Below, piece by piece: positions 40,601-50,169 of a stretch of 64,000 nucleotides of DNA. This DNA comes from Bremia lactucae (lineage: Eukaryota > Oomycota > Peronosporomycetes > Peronosporales > Peronosporaceae). Where the stretch lies: NCBI RefSeq assembly GCF_004359215.1, contig NC_090612.1, positions 4,988,181 through 5,052,180 on the forward strand, given 5' to 3'. A program made the translations under genes and the position numbers. Under the pieces are notes generated by a model. That model saw only the letters and a program-made list of their open reading frames with translations, was not told the origin of the DNA and did no database searches. Numbering within the stretch: position 1 is the stretch's first letter; every line of letters starts with the position of its first letter.

Positions 40601-41534
40601 ACATTCCTTCACATATAGCATCGCTGATTTTTCTCGGCTTGGCGGCATGTTCTAATAGATTTGCCACTTTTTCGGAATTACATTCAACCGATCCCGTTAA
40701 CGGATCCACGTCACAGCCACAGTCGCCCATATCGAAGTCACAAGCCGTGACGTTGCATTCTTGATCGCACATGCCATTTCCTAAACTTTTTTCAAAGCAC
40801 CGATCAGCACAGAGAGGGATTTCCCATGCAAAATAAGCTTTTTGGACCCCTGCTTGGCTCACAAAGTCTTCAGGTCGCACAGGAGCCCCAAGAAATACGT
40901 CGTCGTTAAAGTAAAGAAACATGTCACTAAGTCCAGGGATATTTGCGAGATTCCACTCGATTGCAGGGGAAGAAAACACGGGCAAGTCGCTCGGATCTGT
41001 AAAAATCTCTTGGTGCTTGATAATGCTTAAACGAGGTGATTCAATGTCAAGCCACGACGGGATCTGGCCGTCCGTGACGACGTAGATATGACGGACCCAC
41101 GGTGCGTACTTTTCGAGCGATCGCAGCGAGTAGCGGAGTTCTTCATTGTCTCGGAAGCGATTGTCAGCGTTTGAGTCATCTTTGCCCTTCACGTCGGCCT
41201 CGTGTCCCCAAACGGGCAGTGGCTGGCCCGTTAAGGACGCGATCCAGTGTTTGTGCCAAAACTCTTTCTCTTTCTTCCAGCGAGGGTCCGTGCCGTTTAC
41301 CCACGTATACACGACATCGATCGGGCCGTACGACAAGAAATCCTCGCTATTGACATTGCCGATGTTGTTGCGGTTGAGAGGTTTCCATCTGCTTAAAATG
41401 ATGCTTAAGTACGTGGCAAATACGCCTAGAAAGAAGGTGAAGGATGCAATGTAGCAGCTCGAACGAGCCTTGCATGACGGTCCCTGTGGCGAGCTCATTA
41501 CGTGGCTATTAGAGGTTACTATTAGGTTCGCCAT
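37683..41534 (-). CDS. Stealth-family sugar-phosphotransferase, GNPTAB (GlcNAc-1-phosphotransferase alpha/beta)-like
   Basis: A 1,283-residue single-exon protein. An N-terminal anchor (residues about 26-48) is followed by Stealth CR1 (PIDVVYTWVNGTDPRW, about 71), CR2 (NEELRYSLRSLEKYAPWV, VVTDGQIPSWL, FNDDVFLG, about 130-215), two Notch/LNR modules (LGNGMCDQECN..CDFDMGDC and LGNGVCDRVCN..CAFDGGEC, about 241-340), CR3 (LYNRAFGKPTTYDRRRVPSHMPF, in pieces, about 940-975), an EF-hand loop DANRNGILDENE (about 1040), CR4 (CINDDM, about 1165) and a second membrane segment (about 1220-1240). This is the architecture of animal and amoebal GNPTAB, which adds GlcNAc-1-phosphate to lysosomal enzyme glycans in the Golgi. 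The acceptor in this organism is unknown. Confidence 0.92.
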   Translation of the reverse strand: MANLIVTSNSHVMSSPQGPSCKARSSCYIASFTFFLGVFATYLSIILSRWKPLNRNNIGNVNSEDFLSYGPIDVVYTWVNGTDPRWKKEKEFWHKHWIASLTGQPLPVWGHEADVKGKDDSNADNRFRDNEELRYSLRSLEKYAPWVRHIYVVTDGQIPSWLDIESPRLSIIKHQEIFTDPSDLPVFSSPAIEWNLANIPGLSDMFLYFNDDVFLGAPVRPEDFVSQAGVQKAYFAWEIPLCADRCFEKSLGNGMCDQECNVTACDFDMGDCGCDVDPLTGSVECNSEKVANLLEHAAKPRKISDAICEGMCYYSWLGNGVCDRVCNVSSCAFDGGECQVPQLDDLYQYDEDDEDDNDDKEKEKRMSSLIKNLWSADIERNHTLVHVPLDVNATYLNLTTAFGVNSSITNAAHDNSELIRFAVVYEMEMVLVLVFGRNSDGNPLTNSAEMTVRGEKADGSPVQLDFSIVRGNKPIEEITNSTKELSGGAFTFQNISVRPHHVRLPFGFRQATFHSVLPTRGFDTDMNFLKKNDEPFNHGQKEGVSSKLSSNMPLVEVFLPLNVTGKELKEGDVFDLAWALDLRLHGDEDIDWSVTSECRFIAPKEFLNEATMPSITDVSAPETQKNAAFDKSKVYLSASEDGVQEINPSITEAKPKKTQDVKHDDSIPKCRLAEHDRGIIVTVRIITNHAFDVLSAAGLVDNDKSEEISPDTPKEAPSSAPGASAGTDKSATVDQLFDEWKRSPQVTDGHICFYDSKRADPWRHRYCFALAMSHYHSQTVEVVHKPTLWAIEHPPKPQVVYTPYTGNNPALLELLDHCIDTTERFLGLASQTCLSTELPISRPKQEEKPEVDLQKENEEEGRRLACEAQKQRMKRNEKKASSNFHYLESFSHVLTSIQMALGLGFVVPATESVEYADVCDPVSPTTLKSPSVTLSDAQAHLSTDTFGDSLRYVNKLYNRAFGKPTTYDRRRVPSHMPFLLQKSIIREIKDHWTHEIDATSSHRFRHPEDMQFSFSYFHYLINRAKIHPHTLEDIWHDYLDANRNGILDENEVLTAASLARGDAPPEDFVTSVRECIQPKKREKVREVTTAEGIVRLHETLMPFITLANLEQCPSIRDALIQNVRYEKMVELMPETEVTFHMLSDDFNFAWKQMMGTRARRTKFVCINDDMKFPTTRVSQILHELFLSIWPKRSQFELPYHLKNRYAHRDDYDAANQRLQIALGMLGGVLLVLMAVFRKELREIFRVQTILRASQSSIESNSEPQPQISNLKTHCRREVTSEKL

Positions 41535-41874
41535 TAGATTTCGGAAGTACGAGGGGCACTTCGGTACTTTGAAAAATTATAGAACCGCAGAACACAGGTA
41601 ATGTACGAAATGGTATTCCATGTGATAATATTGTAAATTAAGGTTGGAGGCAGCACTATGACCGAATGCTACAAAAAGTGCCGTTTCTGGCTATTGCTAG
41701 TAAAATTTACCGTACACTGCATCTTCCGATAATAACGCACTCCTTGCATCTTCGTGCGGAATATTGGTGTATGTTACTATGCGCGTAATTTACGAACCCC
41801 CTAGGTGGGATATTCGTATCACGATCCACTTCTGGGTAATTATCGCGTGTACTTTGGTGCAATTTAAAGTCGTA
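41535..41874. other. Intergenic interval upstream of the phosphotransferase gene
   Basis: Contains the phosphotransferase promoter. No gene or repeat recognised. Confidence 0.4.
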
Positions 41875-42474
41875 TTACAAGTCCTTTGGTTTTGGTATAG
41901 GCTTTAGCTCAAAGTCGTCCAGGGCTAACTTTTTGGTCATTTTCTTCGTCAAACAAAACATTGCTTTTTGTTAGAGATCTAGTGTTATCGTGCTGGCATT
42001 GCTACTCACGCACCGTGTGCTCCTCTTCTAAGTTAAATGTATGGACGGATTGACTCTTAATTAGGTGGTCTTTCGCTTCAAACTTGCCACCAACAAACTG
42101 CAACCAGCGGTCGTTGTCAGAATAATTTGATGAATTTAGTGGAAATACAGAGGCACCTGTGTTAACGTGACATAACCGCCCACGATGAAGAGCACAAGAG
42201 GCAAACCCGCTGTCAAAAAGTAATTTTTCTTCTTGTGCTGCTTTCCTGGTCGCGGCTTGCACGCGGCATTGAAATAGCTTCGCAATGCCGGACGAAGCAT
42301 GGCTGGCTACTTGGGCAAAGCTTAACGTTGGCTTTCTAGCGCTCTGATTGGACAATAAGAATGACAATTGTATTGAAATACAATCCAGACAGTGATGGCA
42401 CGGGTGACGGCCAAGCAGTATTTCATTCTCTTTAGTGCGACGCTAGGTTCACTCTTTGCAGGTTCTAGCGCCAT
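41875..42474 (-). CDS. Hypothetical three-exon gene (weak)
   Basis: A consistent model is exon 1 42474-42382 (ATG, MALEPAKSEPSVALK...), exon 2 42343-42010 and exon 3 41963-41875, ending KKLALDDFELKPIPKPKD. Junctions are GTATTT...CAG (38 bases, phase 0) and GTGAGT...AAG with a CTCTAAC branch-like motif (46 bases, phase 1). The total is 171 residues with no recognised domain. The introns are shorter than usual, which is the main reason for doubt. It follows the CEP295-like gene on the same strand. Alternatively only the middle exon is real. Confidence 0.35.
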
Positions 42475-42641
42475 GCATGAAATCCTACAACCTGATTTGG
42501 TGTGTTCTTTTGTGCTATAATTATTTAAAACGAACTTCCATGGAGCTAATTTAAATATTCTTGCTCTAGACAATTCCAGACCTCAGCAACGAAAAGAGCA
42601 AACCCCTCAAAAAGAATTAATACGTCGAGTGTAACCACGCT

Positions 42642-43050
42642 TTATAATACGAAAACAAGTGCTTTCATCTGCTCTTGTAGCTGCTGTCGATGCTGCTTTT
42701 GCTGCAGCCACCGCGTCTGCACATGAGCAGCATACACACTAAGACATTCATACGAGCTCTAACTTCTTACTAAGTTCAACCGAAAAACGAACCTTGACCT
42801 CCTCTCGCAGCTTGTCGAGTCGTTCTTGTCGTCTGCGCATGACTTCCTCATTACGCTTTCGCTCAACCACCTCTGGCAATTGACGATACAGTCAATGACT
42901 TTGCTCTTTCAAAACCTTGCTAGACAATTCTTCTCGACGGCCACTGGTCAGTCGCCTCGGCATCTCTTGACTTGCATTCAAACCATCGTCACGCTTTTCG
43001 TTCTTTTCAACAAATTCTCGTTGCAAAAATTTATTTTGCTGCTCCTCTTG
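42642..43050 (-). pseudogene. Stranded ALMS-motif tail of the CEP295-like gene
   Basis: Directly after the TAA the same frame goes on QEEQQNKFLQREFVEKNEKR, then a TGA at 42892-42894, then LYRQLPEVVERKRNEEVMRR and more charged helix to a TGA at 42748-42750. A frame one base away then continues with AAHVQTRWLQQKQHRQQLQ to TAA at 42642. LPEV followed by a basic-acidic helix is the hallmark of the ALMS motif of ALMS1/CEP295. Both interior stops are one C-to-T step from a sense codon (CAA, CGA). Either recent loss, sequencing errors, or translational readthrough. Confidence 0.65.
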
Positions 43051-46000
43051 TTAACAAGACGACATTTTGCCACGACGATTATGACTGAATTTAGGATGGC
43101 GATTGTGAAAAGCTTCGGCCAGTGACACTCCCGATTCAGTGTCTTTCCTATTTACGCGTCCATGTACAGGAATCACGAGCGTTTCCGCTTTCTTTACGCG
43201 GAACCGACGCGAGACGACGGAATCCATGCCACTCGATACTGCGCTGCAAGAAAACGAAGCATCACTTTCACTGCTGGAATCGTCATGCTTTCTTTCGTCC
43301 TCAGTCTCAAAGGATTGAAACTTGCGGCGAATCGGTCCCTTTTGCGGTGATAATTGGCAAAAACTTATTTGCATGAGGCGATCCTGCATTACTACGTGCT
43401 CTTGCACGTCCCAGAAACTTGTGCTATCGCTTCTTCCATCCGACGTCGCGTCTCTATCGTTAGAGTTCTCCCACGACCGCGACAAGCATTGAATGTCCGA
43501 GAGACTATGGCTCATACTCGAATTTGAACGAGCAAAGGATTCTTTCGACTGCCATTCAGACGCACTGTCAACGCCTTCGGCTTCAGAAGTACTTTCAAAA
43601 AAAGAAACGCACGATTGCGAAGACGGCGTCGAAGCAGAAGGGCAAGAACTGTCATTGATGCCGTAATGGATTCCTGGAAAAGCTGATTCTACTGCCGAAG
43701 TCATATTGACAACGGAGTTGAAAGGAGCATGGATCGAGTCGCTCAATGTGGACGCGAAGCTGTGTTCATAAACAATGCTATTCCTGTCTTGATCGTGATT
43801 TGAAACGTTTGGTTGCATATTCGATTGATTCACTGCATGCTTGGAAACATCACGTCGAGAATGACTTAATTTCAATCGTTGCGTTGATCCTGCGGCGAGG
43901 TGCAACTGGACAGCAAAGCCAGGACTCGAAACACCAGAAGCACTAGAAACATCCGACCGATTATCGCTCTCGTATCGTTCCATCGCCTTGTTATCGAATG
44001 GCAGCGATTGGGTTACCGACACTGCTTGTGGCCGCCATTCCATGGACGTGGTAGTGCTCCTTGCATCCAGTTGCGAGTCCAAAGACTCCGACAAACTTGA
44101 TTTGTTGGACAGCAAAACTGCTTCTTGCTGCTTACTGCTCATATTATGTGCCACTAGCTGGTCGTCATAAGCTTCCACCTCTTGACGATCGTCGTCCAAA
44201 GTCTGCGAGGACGACGACAGCGTGTGTCTTGTAAATATTGGTATTAATTGATTGACTAAGCTATCATCTCCATGGTCAAAATGCACGTGATCAAACGTGC
44301 CATCAAATGAGCTTTGTCCGTCAGACAATGGCAGCGAACACTGCGCGATGGAGACGGCTGATAAACTGGTTCGTCGTATTAAATCATTTATTTGCCGGTA
44401 GTACAAGTCACGCGCCTTCGTATTAATAAAAGAGTCGCTTTCGTTTAAAAAGCTTACTTCCACTCTCGTATTGTCTCGCTCTTCATCGTTACTCAGCTCC
44501 TCAGAAGAAGAATAGGACGTCATGCGCTGATCAATTGATGGCTGCTGAACCAACCTCGAACTGGCATTGGTCACTTCATCAAGGCACGACAACGATTTTT
44601 GACTAGGCGCAAAGAACGATTTCGATACAGAATGTTCGTCTTCACTAAACCTTTCATCGTCATGAGCGCTGGAACTATCGCACCTATTCGCAGCGAAGGA
44701 ATTACTACCACATGATCGATACCTACAAGTTGGACTATTCACGAATGCTTGGACGTGTCTTGAGACCGCGTCTCCGCACTGAGTATGGCTGCGCAACCCA
44801 TTATAATGTTTATCGTACCCAACTTCGTTTCTGTAGCGACTAGATTGGATTGATGAAGATTGATCCGAGCTTACTGAAAGCTTGTGCTTAATAGCATTCC
44901 TCTGTACAGCAGGTTTTATTAAACTCCCTTCGTGGATGTCCTGAAAATGTGCTGCAGTCTCGACTGAATCTGTTCGCGATGACCTCTGCGAAGAGGAATG
45001 CCGATTAGCCAGGAATTCTTGTCCTCTCACCACTTTTGCTTTCCTACAGCCATCTTGCATATCACATAGACCTTTTTTGCAATTTCTGTCAACGTCGCGT
45101 GCCGGTAATGCTCTGTATACCAGTGACTTACTTCGAGATGCTACACTTTCACTCGAATCTAATACAAGCGATTGTCTGCTTCCACATGAAGAATCACATC
45201 GAGCGCTCGAGCAGTTATCATCTCTTGTATCAGACTCAGACAATTTCGTCGAAAAAATTTCCACTGCATCCGTTTCAGACTGGCAATTTAGCTGGCTTAG
45301 ATCCGTGCTAAAAGGTTTTTCTTCGTTGTCAAACTGAATTGGTCGTGATGTCGATAAGCAACGAGTGATTGCTTCTTGACTTTGATATTCCAAGTGCTTA
45401 ATGTATTCCTCGTCTCCATGATGCCGCTCTGATGCGTCATAATAATCGTCATTTTCACGATCAGTACCTTCAAGATACTCGTCCAGGTATCCACGTCGAT
45501 CTCGGTTACCAGGTAAATTGTAATTAGCTTTTATCGTACCGAATTTCTGTCTTTGACATGAAAAATGGCCACAATTACCTGGCAAACAGCCTTCTCTCGT
45601 CTCTCGTTCATCTTTTGAATCGAACGAGTTCGCCAAACCTTGTGCCATAACCCTCTTTTTCAACTTCTGTTCAGCTTTCTTATCCAATTGATCACGTTGC
45701 AAGTCCTTACATAATCGAGTAGTTTTCAACGTACTGTCAAACTGCTCCCCCTTTATAATAGCGCCAGAATGTACCTCCTTGCTGTCATCTCGCGCATTAG
45801 TGCCACCTTGACAAAACCCTTTGCAATTTGCTACACTCGATTCTTCCTCCGAGAGCTCGCGATCGGTACATCCTTGGCCAATCGACTGGTTCTCCTCGGT
45901 ATCAATCGAAAAGACCGATAATTCAACCGAGTCTCCTTCCAATCCAAACACTCGCGCAAACGTCTGCTCTGCTCGTCTTTCCACGTCTTTCTTATCGCCC

Positions 46001-46794
46001 ATCTCTCGTATATCAAAGGCTCCATTCATGTCACCCACTCTTTCGTATCCACGCGCCCGCCGTTCCATCTTGTCCATTATAACCAACCACTCTAACGCCT
46101 TCTGTCCTTGCTGCTTCGACATGAGACTCTCAAGCGCACGTCTTCCTCTCTCCGCCGCCAGTTTCTTCTGTTGCTTTCTCACCCATTGGTCTTGTTTCAT
46201 ATCATCTGAATCCTTTGTTCGTTTGTAATCCACATTTTGTTCGCCTTTGGCTCCGTCATTAGCGTGTCGTCGCTGTGAACACCTTCCCTGTTGTCTATTT
46301 TCACAATATGTTTGCGTTTGGTGGCGTCCCGCACTCCTCTGCTTCTCGTACTGACCCTTAGCAGCTTGATCTTCCATTGCTACATTTTTGCTATCTATCT
46401 GGCGAGTATGCACCCCTTTGTCCTTTTCCTCGTGCTGCTCGACTAGCTTGTAATGCTTAGCTTGCGCGTTTTGCTGTACTGTGTCCATGCTCTTCAACGA
46501 GCGTTGGTTTCGCGATGGCAATTTAGCAAGAAGCCTTTTCTCTTCAACGGTTCCTTGTTGCTGTATTCGCAGACTCTTGCGGTGCTGCAGCTTGTGCAGA
46601 TTCTCGCGATAGCGCTGCGTCACTTGCTGCGCCAAGTGCCGCTCTTGTTCGCGCACAAAGAGCAGTTGACGCCTTCGACGAGCAGTCTCATCTTGATGCG
46701 CGTAGAGCGCGATCTCACTGGTGCTTAGTTGGATCTGGCCAAGAGGATATTCACCGAGGCGACGGCGGCGCCGTCGCATACGCGGTGTAGCCAT
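43051..46794 (-). CDS. CEP295/Ana1-like centriolar protein, truncated before the end of its ALMS motif
   Basis: A 1,247-residue frame from the ATG at 46794. The N-terminus (LSTSEIALYAHQDETARRR, RQLLFVREQERHLAQQV) resembles the N-terminal block of CEP295/KIAA1731, which drives centriole-to-centrosome conversion. The next 400 residues are basic and glutamine rich with helical stretches, and the middle is long, serine and aspartate rich and disordered, as in that family. The last residues (VSLAEAFHNRHPKFS) match the opening of the ALMS motif, but the frame stops there at TAA 43051-43053; the remaining motif continues in the same frame downstream. As it stands the protein would lack most of the ALMS motif that targets centrioles. 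Family assignment is from memory of conserved blocks. Confidence 0.72.
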   Translation of the reverse strand: MATPRMRRRRRRLGEYPLGQIQLSTSEIALYAHQDETARRRRQLLFVREQERHLAQQVTQRYRENLHKLQHRKSLRIQQQGTVEEKRLLAKLPSRNQRSLKSMDTVQQNAQAKHYKLVEQHEEKDKGVHTRQIDSKNVAMEDQAAKGQYEKQRSAGRHQTQTYCENRQQGRCSQRRHANDGAKGEQNVDYKRTKDSDDMKQDQWVRKQQKKLAAERGRRALESLMSKQQGQKALEWLVIMDKMERRARGYERVGDMNGAFDIREMGDKKDVERRAEQTFARVFGLEGDSVELSVFSIDTEENQSIGQGCTDRELSEEESSVANCKGFCQGGTNARDDSKEVHSGAIIKGEQFDSTLKTTRLCKDLQRDQLDKKAEQKLKKRVMAQGLANSFDSKDERETREGCLPGNCGHFSCQRQKFGTIKANYNLPGNRDRRGYLDEYLEGTDRENDDYYDASERHHGDEEYIKHLEYQSQEAITRCLSTSRPIQFDNEEKPFSTDLSQLNCQSETDAVEIFSTKLSESDTRDDNCSSARCDSSCGSRQSLVLDSSESVASRSKSLVYRALPARDVDRNCKKGLCDMQDGCRKAKVVRGQEFLANRHSSSQRSSRTDSVETAAHFQDIHEGSLIKPAVQRNAIKHKLSVSSDQSSSIQSSRYRNEVGYDKHYNGLRSHTQCGDAVSRHVQAFVNSPTCRYRSCGSNSFAANRCDSSSAHDDERFSEDEHSVSKSFFAPSQKSLSCLDEVTNASSRLVQQPSIDQRMTSYSSSEELSNDEERDNTRVEVSFLNESDSFINTKARDLYYRQINDLIRRTSLSAVSIAQCSLPLSDGQSSFDGTFDHVHFDHGDDSLVNQLIPIFTRHTLSSSSQTLDDDRQEVEAYDDQLVAHNMSSKQQEAVLLSNKSSLSESLDSQLDARSTTTSMEWRPQAVSVTQSLPFDNKAMERYESDNRSDVSSASGVSSPGFAVQLHLAAGSTQRLKLSHSRRDVSKHAVNQSNMQPNVSNHDQDRNSIVYEHSFASTLSDSIHAPFNSVVNMTSAVESAFPGIHYGINDSSCPSASTPSSQSCVSFFESTSEAEGVDSASEWQSKESFARSNSSMSHSLSDIQCLSRSWENSNDRDATSDGRSDSTSFWDVQEHVVMQDRLMQISFCQLSPQKGPIRRKFQSFETEDERKHDDSSSESDASFSCSAVSSGMDSVVSRRFRVKKAETLVIPVHGRVNRKDTESGVSLAEAFHNRHPKFSHNRRGKMSSC

Positions 46795-47353
46795 CGCGTG
46801 ATGACAAAAATATGTTGTTACACCAGTTGTACATCAGAATCCGGGCCAATTACGTGTGCAATACTTTAAGGGAGCCACTATTTTTAACAGGTGAGAAAAA
46901 GCCAACAGCGCCAGCACTATATTGGCAAGTCATAAAAAGAGCGAAAAGAAAGAGCAGCAATTCGAGCACGAGGGAGAAGTTGAGCTGGAAATAAGCGAAA
47001 AGAGTCGGAGGTGCGCTCTTGCGCATGCATGTTAGTAAGTCTTTGGAGGTCAAGCTAAGGACGAATTTATTTTACTTTACTTCTACCTACTTTTGTGGAA
47101 GTGCATGGTTACCTTTCAAATAGGCGAATGTTAGTGTACCAAAAGGGGTGCGTGCCTATACCGGCTCCCTAATTTAATACGGATGACTAAAAGTATGGAC
47201 CACACCACCATTGTAAAGGTGTCCATAAATATTACTTCCTATAAGAGAGAAACAAATATTATGTCCTATTAGAGGAAATAAAAATAGAAATACAAAATTA
47301 TTATCTTTGACTTAAATAGTTCAAATATTACCAAATTTGGTAATATTGGTGCT
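46795..47353. other. Right border of gene island 2
   Basis: Contains the promoter of the CEP295-like gene and AT-rich sequence up to the family C LTR. No gene recognised. Confidence 0.4.
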
Positions 47354-47810
47354 GTAATAGGGCACACATCGGTTGGAGAATCGTTGTTGCACCCTTTATC
47401 TAATTTTTAAAATAGTTAGTTACTTAAATCCCATTTATCATGGGTAACAAATATGGTCGCCGCCAGATATAAATCTGGCGGCCAAAATCTATTTTTAGTT
47501 AGCTAGGGAAGGTTTTTAGATTTAAATAATTGAAAAAAGTGCAGTTTCCTTTTGACCTTAAAGCGTTAAGTGCCTTTCTAAGGCTTGCGCATTGATCTGC
47601 AAGAGATAGAAGCCTTTCTAAGGTATATCCTCTTGGGCACTAGTTGCCACTTGGCTCTACAAACCCTTGAATCCCTTGAACCAGGATTCATTAAGCTTTA
47701 ATAGCTTGTACGACTCCCTGAGTTGTTAAACCCATTAGTTCAATAGAACTAAGTGACTCTCTGAGTCTTAAAGTCTTCCTCTGACTTTAGGAGCGAGGTA
47801 GCTCTACTAC
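47354..47810 (+). repeat. Family C 5' LTR
   Basis: The start TGTAATAGGGCACACATCGG is set by comparison with the inverted copy, where a purine run ends exactly at this point. Internal landmarks are CGCCAGATATAAATCTGGCG, a strong hairpin near 47460-47485, and GGAGCGAGGTAGCTC near the end. The right end is approximate. Confidence 0.7.
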
Positions 47811-47849
47811 GCTTATGACAAGCTCAAAACCTTATTTGGGCTTGAGCAC

Positions 47850-48792
47850 GTGGAATTTATCATCTCCCAGGGACCAGAGGTCCTGCATGCAAGGCTTAAA
47901 ACCTTCATGCGGTACGAAGTCTCCCTGATCAGTCAGGTACAGAACCACTTGGCGGCATCTATGTCAACCCGGTACATCTCTGTACCTGACTTAGAGCCGA
48001 GGGCTCGCCCTCTAACTGTAAATTTGAAGACATTTGAGGAAAAAGAGGGAGAAAATCTTACTTTTTGGATTAAGCAGATGGAAATGTTCATTGATTCCGC
48101 CTTGCTCTTCACAGAACGGCAAAAGGTGGCTATGGCCATAACCAAACTCGGAAGTAGAGCCATGGAGTTGGCACTATCGTGCAGCACGTCCAAAAACGAC
48201 TCTTTTTCCCTCATGGGATTCGCTGAAACAGCAAATGAACAGCATGGTTGCACCACCTGATCAGGCGTTTCGCATGTGAGCACGGCTCCTAGCGACTCAA
48301 CAAGGTAAAAGAACCCTAGAGGACTTTGTCCAGGAGTTGAGAACTCTCATTGCATCTATGCATCAAGACCCGGTGCAAGAAGCAATTGTAGTTACTTTCT
48401 TTATGGGGGGTCTCAATGAGGGCGTTGCCTGGATGAAATTATTCCGATCTCATCCTGCTACTTTCGAAGAGGCAGTTGCCATAGCGCTACGCGCCGAGTT
48501 TGACTTTAAGTCTGCTCGCGTTAGCACGCCTGTTTATCGAACGAGCTCTTCGAGCACATGGGTTCCGTCTAGTAGAGCGGAACCTATGGATTTAAGCCTC
48601 GTTGAGGAAGGAGAAGAGGCTCTTCAAGCTGTGGAACAGCATAAGACCATCCGTATATGTTATATGTGCGGAAGCACGAAACATTTACGTCCGGCCTGCC
48701 CTCTTCGAAATTCGCGTAAAGCTCGAAAGAGCTCCAACTCCGACCTAAAACAAAGATCTGGCACGGTGCGGGAAATCGTCGATTCCCAGTAG
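47850..48792 (+). pseudogene. Family C gag and CCHC knuckle
   Basis: Capsid segments lie in two frames (47850-48260 and 48337-48792) split near 48255. The gag core is at 47990-48400 (LKTFEEKEGENLTFWIKQME, ALEDFVQELRTL-like) and the knuckle CYMCGSTKHLRPACP near 48655-48700 fits CX2CX4HX4C. The protein differs strongly from family B gag. Confidence 0.78.
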
Positions 48793-48878
48793 GTGCAGGG
48801 CGCCCTACTGGGGAAGACCTAGGTTCTGTTGAACCTTAAGGAGGTGAGAATAAACAGAACCTAGCCCCAATTAGCTCG

Positions 48879-49330
48879 GTGCTCAATGGCACGGGGAGAG
48901 AGAATAAGTCTGGCTTGCTAGTCGCTGAAGCGTCTGAAAAGGGCTTTAATAATCCATGGTCAATTTTAAGTGACTCAAGAGCGTCTTGCAATTATGTTCC
49001 TCGCCATTCCCTTGAAGGAAGTCAACAATACGTTGAGGCGCTAGAGCGCATGAAAGTGATACAATCACTGTTCGCTTAGCGACTGGGGCTCGTGTCACTG
49101 TTCCCAAAGTTCCATTGAACTTAGGTATACATTTTCTGGACTTTGACAGGATGGAAAGCTGTCTCTTCCTTGATATGAATTTGAGATATGATCTCATCCT
49201 TGGTATGGTCTGGCTAGTACACCATGAGCCATGTATGGATTGGAGGTCTAAGGCCTTAGGCGCACGCAAAATGTTCCTAGCAAAGTTTTGGAGAGTCATG
49301 AACTCACCTTTGCTAGGCAACAAAAGCGCT
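48879..49330 (+). pseudogene. Family C aspartic protease, active-site glycine lost
   Basis: The active-site block reads LSDSRASCNYV, where the family needs DSGAS; the glycine is arginine here, and a frame change follows at about 49075. The second motif, LRYDLILGMVWLVHHEP, is intact at 49175-49235. Non-functional. Confidence 0.75.
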
Positions 49331-49522
49331 TTTGGCGCGGATCATTGACTGAGTCTGTCAATATTTTAGAAATTGGCATGTCTGAGTTAAAAATCTTTAA
49401 TACAAAAACATTAATTTTGAGCCCGTCTTAGTAGAAATAAAAGGAACGGCACGAACTCCGTCGAGTGACACTCGTTGTAAAAGCGATTAACTGAATGCTG
49501 AAAGCATTGTTGGTCTAAGGCC

Positions 49523-49790
49523 GAATCATCAAGGGTGCAATATCCCTGAGATACGTGGAGTGGTACATCTAAGTCCACCGAGTATGGTCGGCCGAGGTGG
49601 CATCATATTGAGTGTCAGTAGTGGCAGTGTTGGCGGTTTGACAGGACTTCAAGAGTGGAATATCCCTAAGATACGTGGAGTGGCACGTCTAAGTCCACCG
49701 AGTGTGGTCGGCCGAGGTGGCACCATACTGAGTGTCAATAGTGACACTATTGGCGGTTCGCCAGGGCATTTTGGGCGAAACCCTCCTAAT
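49523..49790 (+). repeat. In-frame tandem repeat, 120-base period
   Basis: Two copies, with TATCCCTGAGATACGTGGAG at 49541 and TATCCCTAAGATACGTGGAG at 49661, and a weak partial third after 49780. The 40-residue peptide unit contains LSPPSxVGRGGxILSV. The period is a multiple of three and the frame is open across it, so the repeat was coding in the protease-RT linker. Confidence 0.8.
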
Positions 49791-50169
49791 ACACGTAAAG
49801 CGACACGTAAACGTTCGCTGGATAAGGAAGTTGAGTTACCTAACTCCTTGTCGAATGTCAAATTAGACATCGTGTCTGGTATAGAATTAATACAGGCTGG
49901 AAAATCAGGGGACGTGAATGTCCCGGCTTCTAAGAGGCGTACTGTCTCCACTTCAAGACAGGAGGGACACAAAGCGTTTATACCCTCACAAAGTGATACG
50001 AATGAGCAATTACACACGCTTGTAAATCGTGTAACCGGTAGCATTGAGGAGGAGTTAGCTTTGCGGCAATCCCTTCGTTACATGCTCTTTTAGAGCTAGT
50101 TGAAATGTCTATTGATGAGTGCGGCCGAGCCTAAAAGGCTGGCAACTTATCTGAGATGTGGTCATACCA

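Noticed and set aside
45821..46228. Plus-strand frame of 135 residues opposite the CEP295-like gene
   Set aside because: Antisense shadow of a charged, glutamine-rich region; no motif.
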